Below the pieces are notes generated by a model. It saw only the letters and a list, made by a program, of their open reading frames with translations. It was not told the origin of the DNA and did no database searches. Below, one piece after another: positions 16,289 through 23,845 of a DNA stretch of 64,000 nt. Source of the stretch: Pseudobdellovibrionaceae bacterium (GTDB lineage: Bacteria > Bdellovibrionota > Bdellovibrionia > Bdellovibrionales > Bdellovibrionaceae); NCBI GenBank assembly GCA_016719575.1, contig JADJYV010000013.1, positions 124,001 through 188,000 on the forward strand. The letters are read 5' to 3'. The position numbers and the translations under genes are program-made. Numbering within the stretch: position 1 is the first letter of the stretch; every line of letters starts with the position of its first letter.

Positions 16289-17861
16289 AGAACTTGCCGG
16301 AGGTTTTTTCTGGTGGCGCGCATAGGCCGGCCTCTTGTGGACGTTGAAAGATTTCGACTGCCCCCGAGGGGATAGTGCCGTTGCGGCGGTAGATTTGGTA
16401 ATTTCCATCCGTTGTTGCAACGATCATGTCATTAGGAAATATCCGGGCCAAATGAGGGGCGAGAGTGATCGGGTCGAAAGGCAACATCAGGCGCACCTGG
16501 GCTGTCGTGTCAACAAGAACGCCTCCAGCACTTAGAACAGTTTTTATGTAATCTGGAGCTTCTTTCCATTCGCGGGCTTGAAAGCAGCGGCTAGTGTTTG
16601 TCGGTCCGAAACCTAATAACTGTAAACTCAGAGCGCCTTGATCCCAGCTGAAAGGTTTTCCGATCTTAGCCATGACTTTATCCTTTTCGGCAACCCTCGA
16701 GTTTACCGATAAGATCAGAGAGACACCGGCCGCAACAATTGCCGTTGCATTTGAGCTGCCACGGAATTCGCTGCCATCAATGAGAATCATTGATGAGGGG
16801 GCAACAATATCTGGCTTGTTTGTTTTGGCAGACGATGAGCTGCGGTCAGAATCAGAGGCTCCCACAGAGATGACTGAAGCGTTGTCGCCAGGGTTCAAGA
16901 CCGACTCACCTCGGCTGTGCGAAGGAACTTTAACGGATTCTCCATCAACAGTAATTCGCAAATAGTCTTTGGATCCGAAATTTTTGCTGCGATTCTTTAC
17001 GCGTACGAAATAAGTTCCTGTTTTAATTTCTGCAGTCACAATCTCGCGAGGATACTTCGAGTAGCCAGGTCTCGACTCTTTTGGATCAGCACTTTGCTTC
17101 AGGGCGCTGGTTTGAACAACATTTAGCAGATCGTCAGTGAGTGCTAAGTCGAGATCTTTGTCTGTTCCAGGTTCGATATCATTTTTAAAATCATTCCAAG
17201 AAAGGACGATCCTTAGGTTGCATTTACCAGAGTCGTTTTTTTCGCAACGAAGTTCGAGAGCATTGTTTTGGTCTGGTAGCTTTACCCAGTCCTCAGTGAG
17301 TGTTGTAATTTCGGTGTTGTAGGTTGTCAGAGCAAAGTTTCCTGCAGCATTGACCCAGAGGATCCCAGCCGCTGTTGCTCGAGAGACCTGAGCGTTTATA
17401 AAGCCGCGACCGTCATTATTTCCACCGTACTCCCAAACCTCAGAGTAAGAGATGACTTCGATTTTACGAGCAATGGCGTCGTCAATTGCCGCCTTGAAGT
17501 TAGAGTATCCAAACACATTGTAAAGGTAGAGCTCCTGGATGGTTTCTGGCTCCTTCATATTATTTGTTGTCAGTGCCGTAATGATTTGTGCCATGCGAAG
17601 GCCATGCTCAGTTTTCAGATCTTCGGGGGCTGAAACGGGGCCTGCAATATAAAAGGTATTCTTAGGGAGAGAGGAGCCTATTTCTTTTTCGTAACCAGAA
17701 AAACCCTTGTCAAAGACTGCGATTTTAACGGGACGAGAATTCGAGGACTCGTAAAATTTTTGAAATCCGAGGGCCTTTTGTAGTTGAGGTATGTTTTTAA
17801 AAACATCAGCCTGAGCAGTGAAAGAAAATAAAAGTAAAAATAGCATAAGAAATTTCTGCAT
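16278..17861 (-). CDS. Secreted subtilisin-like serine protease (S8)
   Basis: 527 residues with a signal peptide (MQKFLMLFLLLFSFTAQA). The S8 catalytic triad can be assigned: Asp in KIAVFDKGF (about residue 50), His in EHGLRMAQI (about 90), Ser in GSSNATAIVAAG (about 360), with the oxyanion Asn in WVNAAGNF. A beta-rich insertion (about 190-320; GTYFVRVKNRS) resembles a pre-peptidase C-terminal-like fold between oxyanion Asn and Ser. After the Ser there is a roughly 150-residue extension of unknown role. The GTSMA motif of typical subtilases is altered to GSSNATA. The ATG at 17861 has GAGGAG upstream; the longer frame starts inside the terminator of the neighbouring gene and is rejected. Probably exported for protein digestion. 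Confidence 0.87.
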   Translation of the reverse strand: MQKFLMLFLLLFSFTAQADVFKNIPQLQKALGFQKFYESSNSRPVKIAVFDKGFSGYEKEIGSSLPKNTFYIAGPVSAPEDLKTEHGLRMAQIITALTTNNMKEPETIQELYLYNVFGYSNFKAAIDDAIARKIEVISYSEVWEYGGNNDGRGFINAQVSRATAAGILWVNAAGNFALTTYNTEITTLTEDWVKLPDQNNALELRCEKNDSGKCNLRIVLSWNDFKNDIEPGTDKDLDLALTDDLLNVVQTSALKQSADPKESRPGYSKYPREIVTAEIKTGTYFVRVKNRSKNFGSKDYLRITVDGESVKVPSHSRGESVLNPGDNASVISVGASDSDRSSSSAKTNKPDIVAPSSMILIDGSEFRGSSNATAIVAAGVSLILSVNSRVAEKDKVMAKIGKPFSWDQGALSLQLLGFGPTNTSRCFQAREWKEAPDYIKTVLSAGGVLVDTTAQVRLMLPFDPITLAPHLARIFPNDMIVATTDGNYQIYRRNGTIPSGAVEIFQRPQEAGLCAPPEKTSGKFFRL

Positions 17862-17888
17862 ATGAAGCTCCTCTCGGGACTCTAAAAG

Positions 17889-17921
17889 GCAAAAAAAAAG
17901 CTGGTTCATTTGAACCAGCTT
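17889..17921 (-). terminator. Terminator of the tyrosine-rich protein gene
   Basis: An 11-bp inverted repeat (AAGCTGGTTCA with TGAACCAGCTT) is followed on the minus strand by an uninterrupted run of T residues. It lies 15 bases past the stop codon at 17936 and separates that gene from the protease. Confidence 0.92.
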
Positions 17922-17935
17922 GTTATCGCAGAGAA

Positions 17936-18355
17936 TTATCTCCAGTACGACCAGTAAGAGCCGTAGTAGTAATAATTATAATATCCATAGTTGTAGTAGT
18001 AGTAGGGAGTGTAATAATTGCCGTACCAATTGCAGCCAGAGTAGTAGGGATATCCGTAGCCGTAATAGAAATACCAGCTAGAAGCGCCTCCATCTTTATC
18101 AAGCTCCGACTTGATATTTTCTGCAGGAACTTTTGAGAAAGTGGCAACGCGTGCAAGCTCGATAGCATCTGACTCTGAAGTCATAACACTGTCAGTTTTT
18201 ACAAACGAAGCTTCGTTAGAGCGGGTGTCTACTCGCAAAACAAGAGTTCCGGTCAACTCTTTATTAGTTACGCCGTTCTCGTTATCAAGTTCGGTTGCGA
18301 CAGCAGCAGAGGTCAAACCAAGGGCCAGAGCTGCAGCAAGTATAAAGCGGATCAT
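17936..18355 (-). CDS. Secreted protein with tyrosine-rich C-terminal tail
   Basis: 139 residues: signal peptide (MIRFILAAALALGLTSAAVA), a charged globular part (about 21-91), and a 48-residue tail in which 23 residues are Tyr, with Trp, Gly, Asn and a single Cys making up most of the rest. The start has an ideal AGGAGG upstream and the gene ends at a clear terminator, so it is a real single-gene unit. The function is not recognised. Tyr/Gly-rich tails can self-associate, bind carbohydrate or be oxidatively cross-linked in surface matrices; that is analogy only. The tail is encoded by near-repetitive TAT/TAC codons, so slippage could vary its length. Confidence 0.8.
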   Translation of the reverse strand: MIRFILAAALALGLTSAAVATELDNENGVTNKELTGTLVLRVDTRSNEASFVKTDSVMTSESDAIELARVATFSKVPAENIKSELDKDGGASSWYFYYGYGYPYYSGCNWYGNYYTPYYYYNYGYYNYYYYGSYWSYWR

Positions 18356-18468
18356 AAGAACCTCCTTCGTGATATATTAAATTTGAGCCAGTAGTTATTA
18401 AAATTGTCCCGATATGTCACTACAAATATACTTGTCTGTAATATCTAGTGTGTGTGAAGAGTGCTCTC

Positions 18469-19200
18469 ATGGAGTTTGAGAAAATTTCCGACATAAAACC
18501 AATCGGCTATTTGGAATCTTGCTATCGCGACAAGTTTGGAACCCCGCGTCAGCCAGGACTGTCTCCCAAAGCTTGGTCGCAACTTCGGCTGAGGGCAGAT
18601 CTGCAGCCTGAACAGGCTTTAGAGGGGTTGGAGAGTTTTAGTCACGTTTGGCTTATATTTATGTTTCATCAAAATAAAACTGCCAGGTATCACGCCAAAG
18701 TCCATCCACCTCGTCTGGGCGGGCAAAGTATGGGAGTTTTTGCAACCAGGAGTCCTCATCGTCCGAACCCGATTGGTTTGTCGCTGGTGGAATTGGTGAG
18801 AATCGAAGGAGATTCTCTTATTTTTGCAGGGGCAGATTTAGTCGATGGAACGCCGATCTTGGATATTAAACCCTATTTGCCAGAGGTAGAAGCAAAGCCA
18901 AATGCTAGAATTGGCTGGCTAGGGCAGGCAGAACAAGTCTCAATTGCCGTCAAGTTTTTACCAGAGGCAGAGGCGGCTTTAGAAGAGTGGCAGGGCCGCC
19001 ACCTCGACAAAAATATTCATGATATGATTGTAGACACCCTAAAGTTAGATCCACGTCCGGTTCTTTATCGAGGGTATGAGCAAGAAAATTCCCCCTACAG
19101 AAGTGAGCATGCCTTTCGCTTATTAGAGGGAGATGTTCATTTTCGGTTTGAGAGCGCGACAGATATTCAAGTATTTAAAATACTTTTAATGCATAATTAA
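18469..19200 (+). CDS. trmO: tRNA m6t6A37 methyltransferase TrmO (TsaA/YaeB family)
   Basis: 243 residues. The TsaA/TrmO domain covers about residues 5-145, with IGYLES at the start, FATRSPHRPNPIGLS (the family signature) and DLVDGTPILDIKPYLP. A C-terminal domain follows, as in E. coli TrmO, with RPVLYRGYEQ. It methylates N6 of threonylcarbamoyl-adenosine 37 in tRNAs. The ATG at 18469 with a weak AAGAG upstream is preferred; a GTG 21 bases earlier is possible. It stands first in a co-directional row with the 2OG oxygenase and class V enzyme, but is separated from them by 65 bases. Confidence 0.9.
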   Translation: MEFEKISDIKPIGYLESCYRDKFGTPRQPGLSPKAWSQLRLRADLQPEQALEGLESFSHVWLIFMFHQNKTARYHAKVHPPRLGGQSMGVFATRSPHRPNPIGLSLVELVRIEGDSLIFAGADLVDGTPILDIKPYLPEVEAKPNARIGWLGQAEQVSIAVKFLPEAEAALEEWQGRHLDKNIHDMIVDTLKLDPRPVLYRGYEQENSPYRSEHAFRLLEGDVHFRFESATDIQVFKILLMHN

Positions 19201-19265
19201 ATGCGCGTTCTTACCTTGCGCCTAGGCAGTGTTTTCAATAAGACTGAAGAAAATCGGAGGGTTTT

Positions 19266-20267
19266 ATGAGTTTTCAAGAGAGCCTAGTTTCGCCAAATGG
19301 ACTTTCATTTACTCCAAACACGTTACGTAAGGTGCCGACTCTAAGTTTGGCGAACTACACTAGCGGAAACGACCAGCAGAAGTCCGATTTTATCAATAAA
19401 TTGTATTTGGGACTTAAAGACTATGGCTTTATTATTCTTAAAGATCATGGCGTAGACCCAGCCCTGCTTTCACGAGCTTACGGGCTTCTTGAAAAGTTTT
19501 TTCAGCTGCCTGAGGAAACCAAAAGGACTTATGTTAGCAAGGCTGGCGGTGGGCAGAGGGGTTACACCCCATTTGGACAAGAGCATGCCAAAGATGCCAA
19601 GGTGATGGATTTGAAAGAGTTTTGGCATGTGGGGCGCGAAGTTTCAGCAACCAATCCGTTAAAGGACAAATACTATCCGGACAATATTTGGCCGGCAGAA
19701 TTGCCGGAATTCAAAATAGTTTTTTCGCAACTCTACGCCGATCTTGAGAATGCTGGTCAAGTGATGTTAGAAGCCCTAACCGGTCCTTTAGAAGTCGAAA
19801 AAGATTTCTTTAAAAATATGACTTACGAAGGAAATTCGATTCTTCGTTTATTGCATTATCCTCCCATTCCTGTAGGAACAGACCCTCGTTGCTTGCGTTC
19901 AGCGCCACATGAAGATATTAACTTTATCACCTTGTTACCTGCGGCAACGGCGTCTGGATTGCAGTTGAAAGATCGTGATGGAACGTGGCTCGACATTGCT
20001 TCAGAGCCTGATTCTTTAATCGTAGATGCCGGAGATATGCTCGCACGATTGACGAACGATGTAATTCCATCGACAACTCACCAGGTCATTAACTCGCTGG
20101 AGTCCAAAAATAAAGCCAGGTATTCGATGCCGTTTTTTATGCATCCGAACCCGAATGCAATTTTAAGCTGTCTTCCATCATGTCGCGGCGCCGGCGCAAA
20201 GTACCCGGATATTTCTGGCGGTGATTTCCTTATGCAAAGATTGCGCGAGATCGGTCTCATCAAGTAG
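19266..20267 (+). CDS. 2-oxoglutarate/Fe(II)-dependent oxygenase, IPNS-like fold
   Basis: 333 residues. An N-terminal DIOX_N-type region (PTLSLANYTSGN, GFIILKDHGV) is followed by a double-stranded beta-helix core with the Fe(II) facial triad: His and Asp in APHEDINF (about 217 and 219), distal His in STTHQVIN (about 271), and the 2OG-binding RxS in ARYSMPFF (about 284). Such enzymes hydroxylate, desaturate or cyclise small molecules using O2. The ATG at 19266 has GGAGG upstream. The next gene starts 10 bases later, so the pair should be co-transcribed. The substrate is unknown. Confidence 0.87.
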   Translation: MSFQESLVSPNGLSFTPNTLRKVPTLSLANYTSGNDQQKSDFINKLYLGLKDYGFIILKDHGVDPALLSRAYGLLEKFFQLPEETKRTYVSKAGGGQRGYTPFGQEHAKDAKVMDLKEFWHVGREVSATNPLKDKYYPDNIWPAELPEFKIVFSQLYADLENAGQVMLEALTGPLEVEKDFFKNMTYEGNSILRLLHYPPIPVGTDPRCLRSAPHEDINFITLLPAATASGLQLKDRDGTWLDIASEPDSLIVDAGDMLARLTNDVIPSTTHQVINSLESKNKARYSMPFFMHPNPNAILSCLPSCRGAGAKYPDISGGDFLMQRLREIGLIK

Positions 20268-20276
20268 TCTTGGCGG

Positions 20277-21437
20277 ATGTTAAATTACAGGTCCAACTTT
20301 AATATCCCAGAGACAGTTTGTTTTTTAAACTCAGCATTTATTTCGCCGCAAATGAAAAGTATTACCGAGGCAGGGTTGCGTGGCGCCTCTTTTAAAGAGC
20401 AGCCTTGGTTCTTGCAGGCGGCGGATTTTTTTACAAGTTGTGATCAACTCCGTGTGCTCGTTGCGAATCTTATGAACGTCAGAGCAGACAACATAGCTCT
20501 TATTCCAGCTGTGAGCTATGGGGTTGAGACGGCCGCTCTTAATCTTCCGATAAAGTCAGGTCAAAAGGTTTTGGTGCCAGAGGGGGAGTTTCCATCCAAT
20601 GTTTATCCTTGGAAAAAAGACGCGATTTGTTTTGTGCCTCGTCCTGCCAACTATGATTGGACTCAGGCGTTTCTCGAAGCGATTGATCAGAACACGGCTA
20701 TTGTTTCTATTCCACAAACAGATTGGTCTGATGGCAGTCATTTTGATTTGGTTCAGATCAGCCAACGAGCAAAGCAAGTCGGGGCGGCATTGGTTGTCGA
20801 CATCAGTCAATCCTTTGGAGTTTCTTCTATAGATGTTTCGTCTTTCGATCCTGACTTTTTATTTTCGGTTGGTTATAAGTGGCAACTAGGACCTTACGGA
20901 ATGTCCTATATGTATGTGGCGGATCGTCACTTGCAAGGTCGACCCCTCGAAAACAATTGGGTGAACCGCAATTCCAGTGAGGATTTTACCAGGCTCACTG
21001 ATTATACAGATGAATATCAGGTCGGCGCTAGGCGCTTTGATAGCGGTCAGCACAGCAATTTTGTTTTAATTCCAATGGCGATTGAAGCCATGCAGTTTCT
21101 AAACGACGTAACTCCGACTAAGATTTTTTCTTATATTCGTACTTTGAACAAGGGTTTGCTGCGGGGCTTGTCTGATCTTGGTTTTGAAACAATTCCCAGT
21201 ACATTTCAGACGGGTCATATGATTGGAGCAAAGCCACCAAAGGGGCAATGCGTAAAAGATGTCTGTGGCCAGCTACAAAAAAAGAATATCTTTTTAAGTG
21301 TCCGTTGCAATAGCTTGCGCATTAGCCCGCATATCTATAATACCCAAGAAGACATTGCGATACTTTTGCGCGGACTTAAAAGTTTATTTTCTAAAAATTC
21401 AGTGAGCTCGGTAAGGGAACATGAAATTGAAGCTTAA
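20277..21437 (+). CDS. Class V aminotransferase-family PLP enzyme
   Basis: 386 residues of PLP fold-type I, class V (cysteine desulfurase/isopenicillin-N epimerase-like). The PLP-ring Asp lies in ALVVDISQSFG and the Schiff-base Lys in FSVGYKWQLGPYG (about residue 201). GARRFDSGQHSNF matches the substrate-arginine region of this class. No active-site Cys loop of desulfurase type is evident, so it may be an aminotransferase, lyase or epimerase. It follows the 2OG oxygenase by 10 bases and overlaps the next gene by 17, implying one transcript. The reaction is not predictable from sequence alone. Confidence 0.85.
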   Translation: MLNYRSNFNIPETVCFLNSAFISPQMKSITEAGLRGASFKEQPWFLQAADFFTSCDQLRVLVANLMNVRADNIALIPAVSYGVETAALNLPIKSGQKVLVPEGEFPSNVYPWKKDAICFVPRPANYDWTQAFLEAIDQNTAIVSIPQTDWSDGSHFDLVQISQRAKQVGAALVVDISQSFGVSSIDVSSFDPDFLFSVGYKWQLGPYGMSYMYVADRHLQGRPLENNWVNRNSSEDFTRLTDYTDEYQVGARRFDSGQHSNFVLIPMAIEAMQFLNDVTPTKIFSYIRTLNKGLLRGLSDLGFETIPSTFQTGHMIGAKPPKGQCVKDVCGQLQKKNIFLSVRCNSLRISPHIYNTQEDIAILLRGLKSLFSKNSVSSVREHEIEA

Positions 21438-22206
21438 AAACTACTTTCAGATCGGGATTGGTGTTGGTTTATTGATCGCGCTCATCGGTGGTGTGGTTTG
21501 GGTGCAAGGTGGATATTCTTTACCTGAGATAAGTCCTAAGCGATCCATTGTAGAGCAAGCAGAGGATGATAGTAACATGGATGAGATCCCGATGGATTCA
21601 TCGGAATCTCAGAAAGAAATTTTAAATAAAGATACGATGGCTGCTCCAGAAAAAAAAATTGAAGCCGTTGATTTGATTAAGGCATCGGAATTTTTTGCTC
21701 AAGCTTTGCGTCAGCTGACATCCTGCTTAAGTGTTAACACCGGAAACCCTGCGGACAGGGTGGAGCCAAACTTTGAAAATATTCTTAGCATCGTCAAAGA
21801 AGATCTTGGCGACCCTATATTGAGATCAGAAGATTGGGTAGTTTGGAACTTACGAATTTCTGGAGGAGAAGAGCGGCGGATTCGTGTTGAGTCGAATTAT
21901 TCTGACAATACTCAGCCATCTCGGCACTTGCTATATTTTAAGTTGGATGCGGCAGGGAATCCGACCTTAATGCCACTTCCGCCAGATGCAACCAAAGATC
22001 CTTCGGAAGCCTTTATTGCCTCTTTACAAAAAGACGGAGAAGTTTACGAAGAGAAAAAGGGCGAGCGAGCCTACTTTGAGGCCGGACAAGAGTTGGTCGT
22101 TATTCAGAAAAATGGCTCTATCGATGATTTTGAATTTGCAAATGGAGTCAAGACCTTTCGCTGTGAAGGAATACTGACATCTTCGCCTAAGTGTAAGTGT
22201 AATTAA
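21421..22206 (+). CDS. Membrane-anchored or secreted hypothetical protein
   Basis: 261 residues with one N-terminal hydrophobic segment (IGIGVGLLIALIGGVVWV, about 11-28) and then a hydrophilic, acidic region. It could be a signal anchor with the rest in the periplasm. No family is recognised; three Cys residues close to the C-terminus (FRCEG, then CKCN) are notable. The start overlaps the class V enzyme by 17 bases and the end overlaps the convergent OYE gene by 4. Confidence 0.7.
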   Translation: MKLKLKNYFQIGIGVGLLIALIGGVVWVQGGYSLPEISPKRSIVEQAEDDSNMDEIPMDSSESQKEILNKDTMAAPEKKIEAVDLIKASEFFAQALRQLTSCLSVNTGNPADRVEPNFENILSIVKEDLGDPILRSEDWVVWNLRISGGEERRIRVESNYSDNTQPSRHLLYFKLDAAGNPTLMPLPPDATKDPSEAFIASLQKDGEVYEEKKGERAYFEAGQELVVIQKNGSIDDFEFANGVKTFRCEGILTSSPKCKCN

Positions 22207-23231
22207 TTTTTAGCTCGAATATATTGCGTGGGCCAAGCAATATCGACACCAAGATCATAGGCAGCTTGTAATGGAAAATAAGGATTTCTGAGGAGTTCTC
22301 TTCCAAGGAAAATGGCATCTGCCATGCCTTCACGAAGAATTGAATCAGCTTGCGCTCCTTCGTTGATAAGGCCAACAGCCCCCGTTGCAATTTCGGCCTC
22401 TTTGCGAATAGCGGCGGCAAAAGGGACTTGGAAGTTCGGCCCTGCGGGAATGTTTGCATCAGGAGTACTCCCACCACTAGAGCAATCAATAAGATCTATG
22501 CCGATGAATTTGAGCCTTTTTGCAAGTTCGATGCTTTCTTTGAGGTCCCAACCGGTAGCGACCCAATCAGTAGCTGAAATTCTGACAAAGACAGGCAGAT
22601 TTTGAGGCCAAGAGTCGCGGACAACCTTAGCGACTTCTAACGGAAACCGCATGCGGTTTTCTAGAGAACCTCCATAGTCATCGCGGCGATGGTTACTGAG
22701 TGGAGAGAGATATTCATTGAGCAAGTAACCGTGAGCCATATGAATTTCGAGAACCTCAAATCCCGCCAGCAGGCTTCGTTGAGTTGCCTCTGCGAATTTA
22801 GATTTTAGCAAAGCCATCTCTTCAATCGTCAGTTCGTGAGGAACCTTAAATTTATCCGAAAAGGGGAGAGGGCTTGGGGCGACAGCATCGGGAACTGTTG
22901 CTTTTCTTCCGGCGTGAGCAAGTTGGATGGCTGGGACGCAGTTCTGCTCTTTAATGAATTGAACTATGGGTGCAAATGCTTTTTGTTGTTCCTCGTTCCA
23001 GAGGCCTAAGTCTCTATCTGAAATGCGGCCTTCCGGACTTATGGCCGTTGCTTCAACCATAACAAGACCGGCGCCACCCACAGCTCTTGAGCCCAAATGC
23101 ACCAAATGCCATTGATTAGGAACTCCATCCTGCGCTGAGTACATGCACATAGGAGACATAAAAATTCTATTTTTGATTTCTAAATTGCGAAATCGAATTG
23201 GACTGAAAAGAGAGGGTAAACTCGAATTCAT
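22203..23231 (-). CDS. NADH:flavin oxidoreductase, Old Yellow Enzyme (YqjM/NamA class)
   Basis: 342-residue FMN-dependent TIM barrel. Features of the thermophilic-like OYE class: PMCMYSAQDG (Cys near the flavin), QLAHAGRKA, HMAHGYLLNEYLSP, NHRRDDYGGSLENRMRFPLEV, and C-terminal FLGRELLRNPYFP. It reduces activated alkenes with NAD(P)H. The ATG at 23231 has AGGAAA upstream and lies 4 bases past the stop of the secreted HNH protein gene, so the two are co-transcribed. The longer frame to 23267 runs into that gene and is rejected. Confidence 0.93.
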   Translation of the reverse strand: MNSSLPSLFSPIRFRNLEIKNRIFMSPMCMYSAQDGVPNQWHLVHLGSRAVGGAGLVMVEATAISPEGRISDRDLGLWNEEQQKAFAPIVQFIKEQNCVPAIQLAHAGRKATVPDAVAPSPLPFSDKFKVPHELTIEEMALLKSKFAEATQRSLLAGFEVLEIHMAHGYLLNEYLSPLSNHRRDDYGGSLENRMRFPLEVAKVVRDSWPQNLPVFVRISATDWVATGWDLKESIELAKRLKFIGIDLIDCSSGGSTPDANIPAGPNFQVPFAAAIRKEAEIATGAVGLINEGAQADSILREGMADAIFLGRELLRNPYFPLQAAYDLGVDIAWPTQYIRAKN

Positions 23232-23235
23232 TTTC

Positions 23236-23718
23236 CTAGAGCGCCCGGACTTGCCTGAGAATAACAAGAGCGCCGTCGAGGTTGTTTTTTGCCTCTTTAA
23301 TCAGTTGGACTGCTGCTTTTTGCAGAAGTTTGCCCTCGGCCATTTTTAAACACAATTCTTGCTCCAGGGGATCGGTAATTTTATAGATACTAACATGTTG
23401 AGGCCAAAGATTGGCCGCCACATTGGCTCCGCCCATACAAAGCGGAATGAAGTGATCAATTTTGAAAACGCCTCGAGGCATTTGTCCTGTTTGGAAGCCA
23501 AAGCGACGATCGTATTCTTTCATCACTTTTTCTTTGAGGGCGGGGCGAACATCGCGTTCACAATATGCAATTTTTTCAGGGTAACGATAGCTATGTGGTG
23601 TGGAGCAAAGCACGCCGGGAGTTAGCTGGTCAATGGGTCCTCTTGGAAAACTACCTGCGAAAGTGAACTGAGACAAAACCAATGAACAAAATAGCAGAGC
23701 AGTGGCCACAATCTTCAT
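23236..23718 (-). CDS. Secreted HNH-like endonuclease
   Basis: 160 residues with a signal peptide (MKIVATALLFCSLVLSQFTFA). The centre carries a compact HNH/beta-beta-alpha-metal motif: KIDHFIPLCMGGANVAANLWPQH (about residues 97-119, given here by its key Asp-His, Gly-Gly, Asn and His), preceded by Cys pairs (LCSTPHSYRYPE, AYCERDVRP) that may form a disulfide. A small exported nuclease is therefore likely, though activity is unproven. ATG 23718 has GGAG 7 bases upstream. It is the second predicted secreted nuclease of the window. Confidence 0.75.
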   Translation of the reverse strand: MKIVATALLFCSLVLSQFTFAGSFPRGPIDQLTPGVLCSTPHSYRYPEKIAYCERDVRPALKEKVMKEYDRRFGFQTGQMPRGVFKIDHFIPLCMGGANVAANLWPQHVSIYKITDPLEQELCLKMAEGKLLQKAAVQLIKEAKNNLDGALVILRQVRAL

Positions 23719-23845
23719 GTTAACTCCAAATAGTCCGCCCTTTACGGTAGCGGGTAGAAACACCGGACCATATCTCCGGCTTATACTTAGAACGAAAGGA
23801 TGTATAGTGCCCTACAGGACAAACCGCAAGCACAATTGGCTAAAT

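Noticed and set aside
19266..21437. Beta-lactam biosynthesis pair (IPNS plus isopenicillin-N epimerase)
   Set aside because: The folds agree only at superfamily level, no ACV synthetase or other pathway gene is near, and both superfamilies are broad.
23763..23779. CCGGA/TCCGG inverted repeat between the secreted HNH gene and valS
   Set aside because: Only five base pairs and no T-tract; too weak for a terminator call.
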